This document shows, piece by piece, positions 15,196 through 23,976 of a stretch of DNA of 64,000 bases. The notes beneath the pieces are model-generated. The model ran no database searches. It was not told the DNA's origin and saw only the letters and a list, made by a program, of their open reading frames with translations. The position numbers were made by a program, and so were the translations under genes. The first letter of the stretch is position 1. Each line of letters begins with the position of its first letter. The DNA is from JAKZRT01 sp965247915 (GTDB lineage: Bacteria > Pseudomonadota > Alphaproteobacteria > Rhodobacterales > Rhodobacteraceae): assembly GCA_965247915.1 (NCBI GenBank), contig OZ252048.1, positions 2,046,001 through 2,110,000 of the forward strand, written 5' to 3'.

Positions 15196-15318
15196 CTAGA
15201 AAAAACCAGGCGCGTGCAGCGCCACCAGAAAGCTGAAAACAAGCGCTGCAAGGCCAATGGCATCGCCCAAGAGCGTGGGCGCCGAACGGGTGACAATGGC
15301 TTTGATCTCGGCCGACAT
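15196..15318 (-). CDS. 40-residue membrane protein behind a LexA-type box
   Basis: The predicted protein starts MSAEIKAIVTRSAPTLLGDA and then has one hydrophobic helix (IGLAALVFSFLVALHA) and a short tail. I recall similar proteins in Rhodobacteraceae but know no function. AGG precedes the ATG by about 8 bases. An upstream in-frame ATG at 15405 would run through the operator region and is less likely. A GTTC-N7-GTTC box lies 23 bases upstream, pointing to SOS control, and an intrinsic terminator follows, so it appears to be its own transcription unit downstream of recG. A role in damage-induced division arrest or membrane response is speculation. Confidence 0.65.
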   Translation of the reverse strand: MSAEIKAIVTRSAPTLLGDAIGLAALVFSFLVALHAPGFF

Positions 15319-15340
15319 TGGGAACCTGCCTAGTTTGCTT

Positions 15341-15355
15341 GTTCCCTGATTGTTC
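15341..15355. promoter_or_regulatory. Candidate LexA (SOS) box
   Basis: GTTC-CCTGATT-GTTC matches the direct repeat GTTC-N7-GTTC established for LexA of Rhodobacter and other alphaproteobacteria, exactly in sequence and spacing. It lies 23 bases before the 40-residue gene on the minus strand and 66 bases after the recG stop. A second motif GTTC-N6-GAAC at 15369-15382 is nearby but has the wrong form for this consensus. Confidence 0.6.
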
Positions 15356-15420
15356 TCAAATTTTGCCCGTTCTGTAAAGAACTTTTTGAGAGCATTTGCG
15401 AACAAAAGGTAAAAATCTGG

Positions 15421-17508
15421 TTAACCAACTGAAATCAAACGAATTGCGCGGTCCTGCTCCATCAGCCACAAAAGAACCCGCGCCGCCTGGCCCCGATCTG
15501 ATGTCAGGTCGGGGTCTTTGGTGAGCAAGGCGCGCGCATCCGAGAGCGCGGTGGCCATCAGCGCCGTCTGCCGTTCGCTGTCGGCAATGCGAAAGCGCGG
15601 CACACCCGACTGCGCGGTGCCGATCAGGTCACCAGCGCCGCGCATGGCCAGATCGGTTTCGGCGATGCGAAAGCCGTCCTCGGTTTCGCGCAGGGTCGAA
15701 AGCCGCCGTTCGCCACCCTGCGAGAGCGGCGGCTGATAAAGCAGAAGACAGGTCGAGGCATCGGCCCCGCGCCCCACCCGGCCCCGTAACTGGTGCAACT
15801 GCGCAAGTCCGAAATGCTCGGCCCGCTCGATGACCATGATGGTGGCTTGCGGAACGTCGACGCCGACCTCGATCACCGTCGTGGCCACCAAAACCGGCAC
15901 CCGGCCCGCTACGAAGTCGGCCATGGCGGTGTCGCGGTCGCTGTCGGGCATCTGTCCGTGGACCAGCCCGACCACGCCATCGCCCAGCCGCGCGCGCAAC
16001 CTCTCGAACCGTTGTTGCGCGGCGGTCAGGTCCAGCGTCTCGCTTTCATCGACCAGTGGACAGACCCAAAAGGCGCGTTGGCCCTGCATCACCGCCGAGC
16101 GCAGCCGTTCGACCACCTCGTCGATGCGCCCCATCGAGATCAGCGCGGTTGTAACGGGGCGCCGTCCGGGCGGTTTTTCGTCCAGCACCGAGACATCCAG
16201 GTCGCCGTATTGCGCCAGTTCCAGCGACCTTGGGATCGGTGTTGCGGTCATGACCAGCACATCCGCTCCTTGGCCCTTTTCTCCGAGTTCCAGCCGCTGG
16301 CGAACCCCAAAGCGGTGCTGCTCGTCAACCACCGCAACGCGCAGATCGGCGAAAGTGACGTCGGGCTGAAAAACCGCGTGGGTGCCCAGCAAGATGTCGA
16401 TTTTTCCAGTGGCCAGATCGTCCAGCTTGACCGTCCGGCCGTGCCCTTTGTCGCGACCGGTCAAGACCTCGACGCGGACACCGGCGGCGGCACAAAGCGG
16501 CCCCAGGTTTTCCAGGTGCTGGCGCGCGAGTATTTCGGTCGGGGCCATCATCACGCCCTGCCCGCCCGCCTCGACCGCATTGATCAGCGCCAGCGCGGCC
16601 ACCAGAGTTTTGCCGGACCCCACATCGCCTTGCAAAAGCCGGCTCATCCGCGCATCGCTGGCCATATCCGCGGCAATCTCGGCGTTGGCGCGGGTCTGCG
16701 TTGCGGTTGGCGTGTAGGCCAGCGTCGCCAGCACTTTGGCGCGCAGGGCGCCATCACCCTTTGTCGGACGACCCTTGCCGCGCCGCATCGCTTGGCGCGC
16801 CAGCGCCAAAGTCAGTTGATGGGCAAAAAATTCGTCGTAGGCCAGGCGCTGTCGCGCCGGCGCTTCGGCGGTTATCTCGGCCGCGCATTCCGGCGCATGC
16901 GCGGCGCGGATCGCATCCGGCCAGGCGGGCCAAGCTTCGCGGGCCAAAAGCCCGGGGTCAATCCATTCGGCTAGGTCCGGCAGGCGATCCAGCGCGCCGG
17001 CCACCGCATTGGCCATCGCTTTCTGGGCCACGCCGTGGGTCAGTGGATAGACCGGCTCGAACGCTGGAATGCCCTCGGCCTGATCCGATTTGACCATGTG
17101 CTCGGGGTGAACCATCTGGGGGATGCCGTCGAAAATTTCGACCTTGCCCGAGACCACGCGGCGTTCGCCTTCGGGCAGCATCCGGTGCAGATATTCTGGG
17201 TTGGCGTGGAAGAAAACCACCTGAAAAGTGGTCTCAGTGTCTTCAACGGTGATCCGATACGGCCGTCCTTTCTGGCGCGACGGCGAATGACGGCTTACCA
17301 GCACTTCGACCGTGGCCGTGTCCGGGTAATTCAGGCCCAGCACGCTGGCGCGACGGCGGCGATCGACAACGGCGTGCGGCAGCGTGAACAGCAGGTCGCG
17401 CGGCTTTTCAATATCGATCTGGTTGAGATGGGTGGCAGTTTTTGGTCCGATCCCGGCGAGATTTGTGAGATCGGCGAACAGCGGGAAAAGAACCTCGGGC
17501 CTGCTCAT
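15421..17508 (-). CDS. recG: ATP-dependent DNA helicase RecG
   Basis: The 695-residue branch-migration helicase rescues stalled forks and processes Holliday junctions. The N-terminal wedge/OB domain is followed by Walker A in GDVGSGKTLVAAL, the DEAD-like box VVDEQHRFGVRQR, and motif III in VMTATPIPRSLEL. The late motif LHQLRGRVGRGA is the RecG signature. It starts with ATG overlapping the end of ligA by 4 bases, so the two repair genes are translationally coupled. Confidence 0.97.
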   Translation of the reverse strand: MSRPEVLFPLFADLTNLAGIGPKTATHLNQIDIEKPRDLLFTLPHAVVDRRRRASVLGLNYPDTATVEVLVSRHSPSRQKGRPYRITVEDTETTFQVVFFHANPEYLHRMLPEGERRVVSGKVEIFDGIPQMVHPEHMVKSDQAEGIPAFEPVYPLTHGVAQKAMANAVAGALDRLPDLAEWIDPGLLAREAWPAWPDAIRAAHAPECAAEITAEAPARQRLAYDEFFAHQLTLALARQAMRRGKGRPTKGDGALRAKVLATLAYTPTATQTRANAEIAADMASDARMSRLLQGDVGSGKTLVAALALINAVEAGGQGVMMAPTEILARQHLENLGPLCAAAGVRVEVLTGRDKGHGRTVKLDDLATGKIDILLGTHAVFQPDVTFADLRVAVVDEQHRFGVRQRLELGEKGQGADVLVMTATPIPRSLELAQYGDLDVSVLDEKPPGRRPVTTALISMGRIDEVVERLRSAVMQGQRAFWVCPLVDESETLDLTAAQQRFERLRARLGDGVVGLVHGQMPDSDRDTAMADFVAGRVPVLVATTVIEVGVDVPQATIMVIERAEHFGLAQLHQLRGRVGRGADASTCLLLYQPPLSQGGERRLSTLRETEDGFRIAETDLAMRGAGDLIGTAQSGVPRFRIADSERQTALMATALSDARALLTKDPDLTSDRGQAARVLLWLMEQDRAIRLISVG

Positions 17509-19628
17509 AGGTCCCCGATAAGGCGCAGCCAGGCGTCTTCGTCTAGCGTCTCGACCCCCAGATCGGCAGCCTTTTTCGCCTTTGACCCGGCCCCGGGACC
17601 GGCCACCAGAAGGTCTGTTTTGGCCGACACCGAGCCCACAACCTTGGCACCGAGCGCTTTGGCCCTCGCCTTGGCCTCGGCGCGCGTCATCCGCTCTAAG
17701 GTCCCGGAAAAAACCACTGTAATTCCTGCCACGGACGAACCGCCCGTGTCTGGCCGGGCCGCATCCTCCACGCGCAGATGGCCGATCAGCCGGTCAATCG
17801 CGGCGCGCTCGGCCGCTTGCGCGAAGGCCGTGACCACCGAGGCCGCCATTACGTCGCCGACGCCGTCGATGCCGGTCAGGTCGTTCCATTCGGCCCCCTC
17901 GCCAACCTGCGCCGCGGTCATTGCGGCCTCGAAAGCCGCCCAATTGCCGTAATGGATGGCCAGCAGATTGGCGTTGGCCTCGCCCACGTGGCGCAGTCCG
18001 AGGGCAAAGATCAAGCGGCCAAGCGCGATGGTGCGACGGCCCTTGATAGCCGCAAACAGATTTCCGGCCGATATTTCGCCCCATCCTTCGCGGTCCCGAA
18101 GCGGCGACGGCTGATCTGCGCCGTACCGCGCCGCGAGGGTGAAAATATCGGCCGGTTCGCGTATCCAGCCGTCGGTGAAAAACAGTTCAGCCTGCTTGGC
18201 CCCAAGCCCTTCGATGTCAAAGGCCGCGCGGCTGACGAAATGTTTGAGCTTTTCCACCGTCTGCGCCGGGCAGATGATGCCGCCGGTGCAGCGGCGAACC
18301 GCGTCGCCATCATCGCGGATCGCGCTCGATCCGCATTCGGGGCAGGTTTCGGGAAATTGAAAGGGCTCGGCGCCTTTGGTCCGTTTGGACAAATCCAGGT
18401 CGGCGACTTTGGGGGTCACATCGCCCGCGCGATAAACCTGAACCCAGTCACCGACGCGAATGTCCTTGCCGCCGCGGATCGCATCGCCCTTTGCGTCGCG
18501 GCCTGCGATGTAATCTTCGTTGTGCAGAGTGGCATTCGACACCACCACCCCGCCGACGGTCACCGGTTTCAGCCGCGCGACGGGGCTGAGCGCGCCGGTC
18601 CGCCCTACCTGAATGTCGATCGCTTCCAGCCGCGTCCAGGCCAGCTCGGCCGGGAATTTATGCGCGATCGCCCATCTCGGCGTCGTCGAGCGCATGCCTA
18701 GGCGCGCTTGCAGGGCAAGGTCGTCGACCTTGTAGACCACGCCGTCGATGTCATAACCGAGAGTGGCGCGCTGTGCTTCGATGCGGCGGTAATGGTCCAG
18801 CATTTCAGCGGGTCCGTCGCAGCGCCGGGTCAGCGGATTGGTGGCAAACCCAAGCTCGGCAAGCCGCGCAATGGCCTCCGTCTGAGTGTTGCCAAGCGGC
18901 ACGGACAGTTCGCCCCAGGCATAGGCAAAAAATCTCAGCGGTCGTTGCGCGGTGATCCGGACGTCAAGCTGCCGCAGCGACCCGGCGGCAGCGTTGCGCG
19001 GGTTGGAAAACGTCTTGCCACCTGCCTGGGCCTGCGCATCATTCAGCGTCGCGAAATCCTGATGGGCCATATAGACTTCGCCGCGAACCTCGAGAATTTC
19101 GGACGCATCGGTCAGGGTCTGAGGAATGTCCGAGATGGTTTGCGCATTGGCCGTCACGTTCTCGCCGACAACGCCATCGCCGCGGGTGGCGGCGTGCACC
19201 AGCTGGCCGCCCTCGTAGCGCAGGCTCAGCGACAACCCGTCGATCTTGGGTTCGGCAGTATAGGCCAGCACATTGTCGTCGCGCAGACCGAAGTACTTGC
19301 GAATGCGGGTGTCGAAATCGGTAATTTCGTCGTCGTCAAAGGCGTTGGCCAACGACAACATGCGCACCGCGTGTCTGATTTCGGAAAAAGCCTTTGACGG
19401 CGCGGCCCCAACGTTGTCAGACGCACTGTCGGGTCGCTTGAATTCGGGGAAGCGGGCCTCAATCGCCGCGTTCCGTGCTTTCAGCGCATCGTAGGCTGCA
19501 TCAGAAATCTCGGGCGCGTCTTGCGCGTGATAGGCGGTGTCGGCCCGCGCCAATTCGCCCGCAAGTCGGGTGAGCTCGGCCTGCGCCTCGGTCGCGCTCA
19601 GGTCCTGCACCGCCTTTTTTGCGCTCAT
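17505..19628 (-). CDS. ligA: NAD-dependent DNA ligase LigA
   Basis: The 707-residue ligase joins Okazaki fragments. The adenylation lysine is in EPKIDGLSLSLRYEGG (about residue 128). Zinc-finger cysteines lie in CPECGSS and RRCTGGIICPAQ. HhH motifs follow (IEGLGAKQAELF, LTGIDGVGDVMA), and a C-terminal BRCT domain begins near SVAGITVVFSGTLERMTR. I chose MSAKKAVQDL at 19628, 24 codons inside the open frame, from family length and a GGGGGTTGGGTG upstream. Confidence 0.96.
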   Translation of the reverse strand: MSAKKAVQDLSATEAQAELTRLAGELARADTAYHAQDAPEISDAAYDALKARNAAIEARFPEFKRPDSASDNVGAAPSKAFSEIRHAVRMLSLANAFDDDEITDFDTRIRKYFGLRDDNVLAYTAEPKIDGLSLSLRYEGGQLVHAATRGDGVVGENVTANAQTISDIPQTLTDASEILEVRGEVYMAHQDFATLNDAQAQAGGKTFSNPRNAAAGSLRQLDVRITAQRPLRFFAYAWGELSVPLGNTQTEAIARLAELGFATNPLTRRCDGPAEMLDHYRRIEAQRATLGYDIDGVVYKVDDLALQARLGMRSTTPRWAIAHKFPAELAWTRLEAIDIQVGRTGALSPVARLKPVTVGGVVVSNATLHNEDYIAGRDAKGDAIRGGKDIRVGDWVQVYRAGDVTPKVADLDLSKRTKGAEPFQFPETCPECGSSAIRDDGDAVRRCTGGIICPAQTVEKLKHFVSRAAFDIEGLGAKQAELFFTDGWIREPADIFTLAARYGADQPSPLRDREGWGEISAGNLFAAIKGRRTIALGRLIFALGLRHVGEANANLLAIHYGNWAAFEAAMTAAQVGEGAEWNDLTGIDGVGDVMAASVVTAFAQAAERAAIDRLIGHLRVEDAARPDTGGSSVAGITVVFSGTLERMTRAEAKARAKALGAKVVGSVSAKTDLLVAGPGAGSKAKKAADLGVETLDEDAWLRLIGDL

Positions 19629-19816
19629 CACCCAACCCCCGGGGTCACGCCGGGCTCCGCCCCCGCGCACGCTCCAGTGATATGGGGCCTGACGGCGCAC
19701 GTCCAGAGATCGCGCGCCATGATTTCGGGCGCGCCAGAGCTTCCCACTGAATCAATAAATGGCGCGCCAAAACCTTGCGCGATGCGCGATTTTCACGATT
19801 TTCGAATGGACAGGGC
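19629..19816. other. Intergenic region between ctrA and ligA
   Basis: No gene is supported. It contains GCGCGCC (19712-19718) / GGCGCGC (19728-19734) and another GGCGCGCC near 19761, possible stems after ctrA. It should include the ligA promoter. Confidence 0.4.
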
Positions 19817-20530
19817 TTAGGCGCCGATGGCGATCGGCGGCTCCATCACCGAAGGTTCCGGATCGCGCAACACGTAACCGCGCCCCCAGACCGTTTCGAT
19901 ATAATTGTCGCCGTCCGTCGCGGTGCTCAGCTTTTTGCGCAGTTTGCAGATAAAGACGTCAATGATTTTCAGTTCGGGTTCGTCCATGCCGCCGTAAAGA
20001 TGATTGAGGAACATTTCCTTGGTCAGCGTGGTCCCCTTGCGCAGGCTGAGAAGTTCGAGCATCTGGTATTCCTTGCCGGTCAGATGCACCGTCTTGCCGC
20101 CGACATCGACCGTCTTGGCATCAAGATTGACCGAAATTTTTCCGGTCTCGATCACCGATTGCGAATGGCCTTTCGAGCGCCTGATGATGGCGTGAATGCG
20201 CGCAACCAATTCTTCGCGGTGGAACGGCTTGGTCAGATAATCGTCGGCCCCGAACCCAAAACACTTGAGCTTGTTTTCGGTGTCGTCGGCGCCGGTCAGA
20301 ATAAGGATCGGCGTCTCGACCCGCGCCAGGCGCAACTGGCGCAAAACGTCGTGGCCGTTCATGTCGGGTAAGTTCAGATCAAGAAGAATAAGATCGTAAT
20401 TGTAGAGCTTGGCAAGATCGATCCCCTCTTCGCCAAGGTCCGTCGAATAGACGTTCAGATTGGCATGGGTCAACATCAGTTCAATACTTTTCGAGGTTGT
20501 CGGATCGTCTTCAACCAGCAACACACGCAT
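19817..20530 (-). CDS. ctrA: Cell-cycle response regulator CtrA
   Basis: The 237-residue OmpR-type regulator has a receiver domain with the phospho-acceptor Asp51 in LILLDLNLPDMNGHDVLRQL. The winged-helix C-terminal domain contains LTGKEYQMLELLSLRKGTTL, FLNHLYGGMDEPELKIIDVF and TVWGRGYVL, the near-invariant CtrA recognition region. In Rhodobacterales CtrA controls motility, gene-transfer-agent and quorum-linked genes and is often not essential. The neighbouring sciP-like gene encodes its likely inhibitor. A CtrA-type box stands upstream. Confidence 0.97.
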   Translation of the reverse strand: MRVLLVEDDPTTSKSIELMLTHANLNVYSTDLGEEGIDLAKLYNYDLILLDLNLPDMNGHDVLRQLRLARVETPILILTGADDTENKLKCFGFGADDYLTKPFHREELVARIHAIIRRSKGHSQSVIETGKISVNLDAKTVDVGGKTVHLTGKEYQMLELLSLRKGTTLTKEMFLNHLYGGMDEPELKIIDVFICKLRKKLSTATDGDNYIETVWGRGYVLRDPEPSVMEPPIAIGA

Positions 20531-20582
20531 TTATTCATCTCCGGATTATGGGTTGTTGTTAATTCAACTTTGGCCAACAATG

Positions 20583-20598
20583 GTTAACTGGTCGTTAC
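20583..20598. promoter_or_regulatory. Candidate CtrA box upstream of ctrA
   Basis: On the minus strand GTAA-N7-TTAAC matches the TTAA-N7-TTAA(C) consensus with one mismatch. It lies about 53 bases before the ctrA start. Further half-sites occur at 20558-20562 (GTTAA) and 20613-20617 (TTAAC). This suggests autoregulation, as known in Caulobacter. Confidence 0.55.
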
Positions 20599-20640
20599 CA
20601 GCGTCAGGGATTTTAACACAAATCCAATTTTCAACCAGCG

Positions 20641-20928
20641 TCAATCGCCAGGAACCTGCCGAAATCGCTGAACCGCCGTCGCCTTCAACGCGCCTTCGCC
20701 ATGAACGTCGACGGCGCGGAACCATGAATGAAACTCTTCTTCTGACAGCCCGTAAGTTGTCAGCGCGTCGGGCTCGGTCAGCAATCCATATCGCACGGCG
20801 CGCACCACGGCGGCCTTGCGGCTGGCGACCCAACGCCTTGTGTCTTTGGGCGGAAGGTCGGCGCGGGTCATGTTGGTCCCGTCTGGCAGTGATACGGCGC
20901 GCGGACCGTCGATCTTTTTCAAGTACAT
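20641..20928 (-). CDS. sciP: SciP-like CtrA inhibitory protein (DUF1153)
   Basis: The 95-residue protein contains LPPKDTRRWVASRKAAVVRA and YGLSEEEFHSWFRAVDVHGE, the DUF1153 helix-turn-helix pattern of SciP. In Caulobacter, SciP binds CtrA on DNA and blocks transcription activation. It is followed by ctrA on the same strand with a 110-base gap that holds the CtrA box. Adjacency to ctrA strengthens the call. The N-terminal MYLKKIDGPRAVSLPDG is typical of the family. Confidence 0.88.
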   Translation of the reverse strand: MYLKKIDGPRAVSLPDGTNMTRADLPPKDTRRWVASRKAAVVRAVRYGLLTEPDALTTYGLSEEEFHSWFRAVDVHGEGALKATAVQRFRQVPGD

Positions 20929-20997
20929 GCTCCATCCCCTTGGTGTCAGCGCTTCGACGATTTCACACGAGATTTAAGGACAGGTATATTTCAGGGG

Positions 20998-21025
20998 TTG
21001 AGAGTGGTTTCATTTTACCTATATT
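20998..21025 (+). promoter_or_regulatory. Promoter of mnmA
   Basis: TTGAGA (20998-21003) and TATATT (21020-21025) are separated by 16 bases and lie 30 bases before the mnmA start. The region is AT-rich relative to its surroundings. Confidence 0.6.
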
Positions 21026-21054
21026 TTGCCTGATTTTCCGGAACCCTGAATACG

Positions 21055-22194
21055 ATGGACCAGACCGTGCAACTTAATTCGCTTGGCTTTGCCAAACCGC
21101 CCGCCGAGACGCGGGTGGTTGTGGCGATGTCGGGCGGCGTGGATTCGTCGGTGGTCGCGACCGAACTGGCGCGGACAGGCTATGACGTGGTGGGCGTCAC
21201 CCTGCAGCTTTACGACCACGGTGCGGCGCTGGCCAGGAAAGGCGCCTGCTGTGCCGGGGCTGATATTCACGATGCGCGCCGCGTCGCCGAAGACATGGGG
21301 TTTCCGCATTACGTGCTGGATTACGAAAACATCTTTCGCGGTGCGGTGATCGACGAATTTGCCGACGCCTATCTTGCCGGGGCGACGCCGGTGCCCTGTA
21401 TCCGCTGCAACGAGCGGGTGAAATTCAAAGATCTCATGGAAACCGCGCGCGATCTGGATGCCGACTGCATGGCCACTGGCCATTACATCCAGCGCAAAAT
21501 CGGCCGCCTCGGCCCCGAACTGCACGCTGCGGCTGATGCGGCGCGCGACCAGTCGTATTTCCTGTTTTTCACGACCCCCGCGCAGCTTGAGTTTCTGCGC
21601 TTCCCGCTGGGCCATCTGGCGTCGAAAGCCGAAACCCGGGCGCTGGCGGCGCGCCACGGGCTGAGCGTGGCCGACAAGCCCGACAGCCAGGACATCTGTT
21701 TCGTGCCCGACGGCAACTATGCGCGCGTCATCGAAAAACTGCGCCCCGGGGCCGCGGAACCGGGCGAGATTGTCGATATGGACGGGACTGTTCTGGGTTC
21801 GCATCGGGGGGTGATCCACTACACGATCGGACAGCGGCGCAGGCTGGGGATCGGCGGGCTGGCCGACCCGCTTTACGTGGTGCGCCTGGACCCGGATGCG
21901 CGGCAGGTCATCGTCGGCCCGAAATCTGCGCTGGCCACCGCAATGGTTCCCGTGCGCGAGATCAACTGGCTGGGTGACGGGTCGCTTGGCTCGGAGCCGG
22001 AACGCGAGGTGTTGGTGCGTATCCGATCCACCCGCCCGCCGCGTCCGGCGATTTTGCGGCCCCTTGGCGAGGCCGAGGCCGAAGTTGAATTGATGGACCC
22101 CGAAGAAGGTGTGAGCCCCGGTCAGGCCTGCGTTTTTTATGCGCTGGACAGTTCGCGGGTGCTGGGCGGCGGCTGGATCTGGCGCGGGCATTGA
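21055..22194 (+). CDS. mnmA: tRNA 2-thiouridylase MnmA
   Basis: The 379-residue ATP-dependent enzyme inserts sulfur at U34 of Lys, Glu and Gln tRNAs. The PP-loop is MSGGVDSSVVATEL. Catalytic Cys candidates lie in PVPCIRCNERVKF. DSQDICFVPDGNY is the conserved ATP/tRNA segment, and GVSPGQACVFY is the C-terminal barrel signature. It is alone on the plus strand, divergent from sciP, with its own promoter. The length is normal. Confidence 0.96.
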   Translation: MDQTVQLNSLGFAKPPAETRVVVAMSGGVDSSVVATELARTGYDVVGVTLQLYDHGAALARKGACCAGADIHDARRVAEDMGFPHYVLDYENIFRGAVIDEFADAYLAGATPVPCIRCNERVKFKDLMETARDLDADCMATGHYIQRKIGRLGPELHAAADAARDQSYFLFFTTPAQLEFLRFPLGHLASKAETRALAARHGLSVADKPDSQDICFVPDGNYARVIEKLRPGAAEPGEIVDMDGTVLGSHRGVIHYTIGQRRRLGIGGLADPLYVVRLDPDARQVIVGPKSALATAMVPVREINWLGDGSLGSEPEREVLVRIRSTRPPRPAILRPLGEAEAEVELMDPEEGVSPGQACVFYALDSSRVLGGGWIWRGH

Positions 22195-22276
22195 CAGTGT
22201 CCCCCCATGGGAACGGGGGGTTAGGTATCTGTTTTTGTCGCGTTAAAGTGATGGCCCTTTGCGAACGCGTTATTCG

Positions 22277-22366
22277 GCCTCTCCCCCATCCCCTCTCCGA
22301 CGCAGAGAGGGTGGCCGCTTTGGCGCTTCCCCCCCTCCGTCTCGGAGGGGGGTCAGGGGGGAGGCC
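22277..22366. repeat. Branched palindromic element between mnmA and hflX
   Basis: Outer arms GGCCTCTCCCCC (22277-22288) and GGGGGGAGGCC (22356-22366) enclose two perfect hairpins: CCCTCTC (22291-22297) / GAGAGGG (22305-22311) and CCCCCTCCG (22331-22339) / CGGAGGGGG (22343-22351). It sits between convergent genes, so one role may be bidirectional termination. The architecture repeats that of 1355-1427. There is no T run. Confidence 0.6.
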
Positions 22367-22430
22367 ATTAAGGCGATCAGGGGGCGAGTCCTTCGGGCAC
22401 TGGCAACATCCGGAGACATGAATTGCGCGC

Positions 22431-23717
22431 TCAAAGATGTGAAAAATGCGCCTTTTGCACGGCGTTCCAGCGAATGCGGATGCGGCTGCCGTCGTCGGTG
22501 GCGTCTTCACCCTCGACCAGCCCTTTTTCATAAAGCCAGGCCCGCCTGCGCCCGTCGGCATGGGTCAGCGTCAGCACCTCCTCGGTGGTGTCCCCCCGCA
22601 GGCGGTCCGCTATCGCAATAGTGACAGCGCCCAGCCCTTCGCCAGTCAGGGCCGAGCCGCAGTTGACATTGTCGGATCGTTCGGCGCGGGCACGGACGGC
22701 TGCGGCATCATCCACGCTCAGAAGGTCGAACTTGTTCCAGAGCTCCAGAACCGTCACGTCACCGCTGACCCCCAGGTCGGCCATGATGCCCGCCACATCG
22801 GCGGCCTGTTCTTCGGTCTCGGGGTGGGCAATGTCGCGCACATGCACGATCAAATCGGCGCTGAGCACCTCTTCCAGCGTGGCGCGGAAGGCGGCGACCA
22901 GCTGGGTTGGCAGGGCCGATATGAAGCCCACGGTATCGCTGAGAATGATCTCGGGGCCATCGTCCATCTGCACGGCCCGCATCGTCGGGTCGAGAGTGGC
23001 AAAGAGCATGTCGCGGGCCAGCACCCCAGCCCCGGTCAGCCGGTTGAAAAACGTGGATTTGCCCGAGTTGGTGTAGCCCACCAGCGCCACCACCGGATAG
23101 GGAACGCGCGCCCGCGCGGCGCGGTGCAGGGCGCGGGTCTTGGTGACTTTGGCCAGCGCGCGTTTGAGCCGCCCGATCTCGTCGTCGATGGCGCGGCGGT
23201 CGGCCTCGATCTGGGTCTCGCCCGGACCGCCGACAAACCCCAGCCCGCCGCGCTGGCGCTCCAGATGCGTCCAGGCCCGCACCAGCCGCGTGCGCTGGTA
23301 GGCCAAGGCCGCCATTTCGACCTGAAGAACGCCTTCGCGGGTGCGCGCCCGATCCGAGAATATTTCGAGAATAAGCCCGGTGCGGTCGAGAAGTTTAACC
23401 CCCCAGTCGCGTTCGAGATTGCGCTGCTGGACCGGCGTCACCGCGCCGTCGATCAGAACCAGATCAACCTCGCCGGCCTTCATGCGCGCGCCCAGTTCAG
23501 CAATCTTTCCCGACCCGAACAGATACCCCGCCCGGGCTTTTGGCAGGCACACCACCTCGGCCCCCGCGATCTCGATACCTGGCAAAGCCTGGGCCAAAGC
23601 CACGGCTTCGTCGAGCACGCGCGCAGGGTCGCGCCGGCCGGAATTGGCGGTGAGGTCGGGATAGAGAACCCAGGCACGCGTAACCCTGGGGCCGACGGCG
23701 TGATCAGATGGCGTCAC
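22431..23717 (-). CDS. hflX: Ribosome-associated GTPase HflX
   Basis: The 428-residue protein has an N-terminal nucleotide-binding domain (LFGSGKIAELGARMKAGEVD, LVLIDGAVTPVQQRNLERDW). A G domain follows with the P-loop in GYTNSGKSTFFNRLTG, G3 DTVGFISALP and G4 NKFD. HflX splits stalled 70S ribosomes, notably under heat stress. The GTG/ATG start region overlaps the end of hfq by 4 bases, the classical hfq-hflX arrangement. It converges on mnmA across a palindromic element. Confidence 0.96.
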   Translation of the reverse strand: MTPSDHAVGPRVTRAWVLYPDLTANSGRRDPARVLDEAVALAQALPGIEIAGAEVVCLPKARAGYLFGSGKIAELGARMKAGEVDLVLIDGAVTPVQQRNLERDWGVKLLDRTGLILEIFSDRARTREGVLQVEMAALAYQRTRLVRAWTHLERQRGGLGFVGGPGETQIEADRRAIDDEIGRLKRALAKVTKTRALHRAARARVPYPVVALVGYTNSGKSTFFNRLTGAGVLARDMLFATLDPTMRAVQMDDGPEIILSDTVGFISALPTQLVAAFRATLEEVLSADLIVHVRDIAHPETEEQAADVAGIMADLGVSGDVTVLELWNKFDLLSVDDAAAVRARAERSDNVNCGSALTGEGLGAVTIAIADRLRGDTTEEVLTLTHADGRRRAWLYEKGLVEGEDATDDGSRIRIRWNAVQKAHFSHL

Positions 23718-23947
23718 TCTTCTCCATCATAGAGATTGATCGGTTGCGACGGCATGATCGTCGAGATCGCGTGCTTGTAGACCAGCTGAGACTGGCCGTC
23801 GCGGCGCAACAGCACACAGAAGTTGTCGAACCAAGTGATCACCCCCTGCAGCTTGACGCCATTGATCAGAAAGATCGTGACGGGGACTTTGGTTTTTCGA
23901 ACATGATTAAGGAATGCGTCTTGCAAGTTTTGCTTATCGCCGGCCAT
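23714..23947 (-). CDS. hfq: RNA chaperone Hfq
   Basis: The 77-residue Sm-like protein forms hexamers that pair small RNAs with mRNAs. Sm1 is NGVKLQGVITWFDNFCVLL and Sm2 is YKHAISTIMP. The N-terminal KQNLQDAFLNHVRK lies on the proximal RNA-binding face. As in other alphaproteobacteria there is almost no C-terminal tail. It is followed by hflX (4-base overlap) and preceded by trkH, continuing the ntr-trk-hfq order. A hairpin lies in its leader. Confidence 0.97.
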   Translation of the reverse strand: MAGDKQNLQDAFLNHVRKTKVPVTIFLINGVKLQGVITWFDNFCVLLRRDGQSQLVYKHAISTIMPSQPINLYDGEE

Positions 23948-23976
23948 TTCTATCGTTGCCTTTACCTATGTTTTTT

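Noticed and set aside
15024..15236. Plus-strand gene after the scaffold-like gene (position where yidD might be expected)
   Set aside because: The translation has no similarity to YidD and crosses the terminator hairpin.
15369..15382. Second LexA box
   Set aside because: GTTC-N6-GAAC has the wrong orientation and spacing for the alphaproteobacterial GTTC-N7-GTTC consensus.
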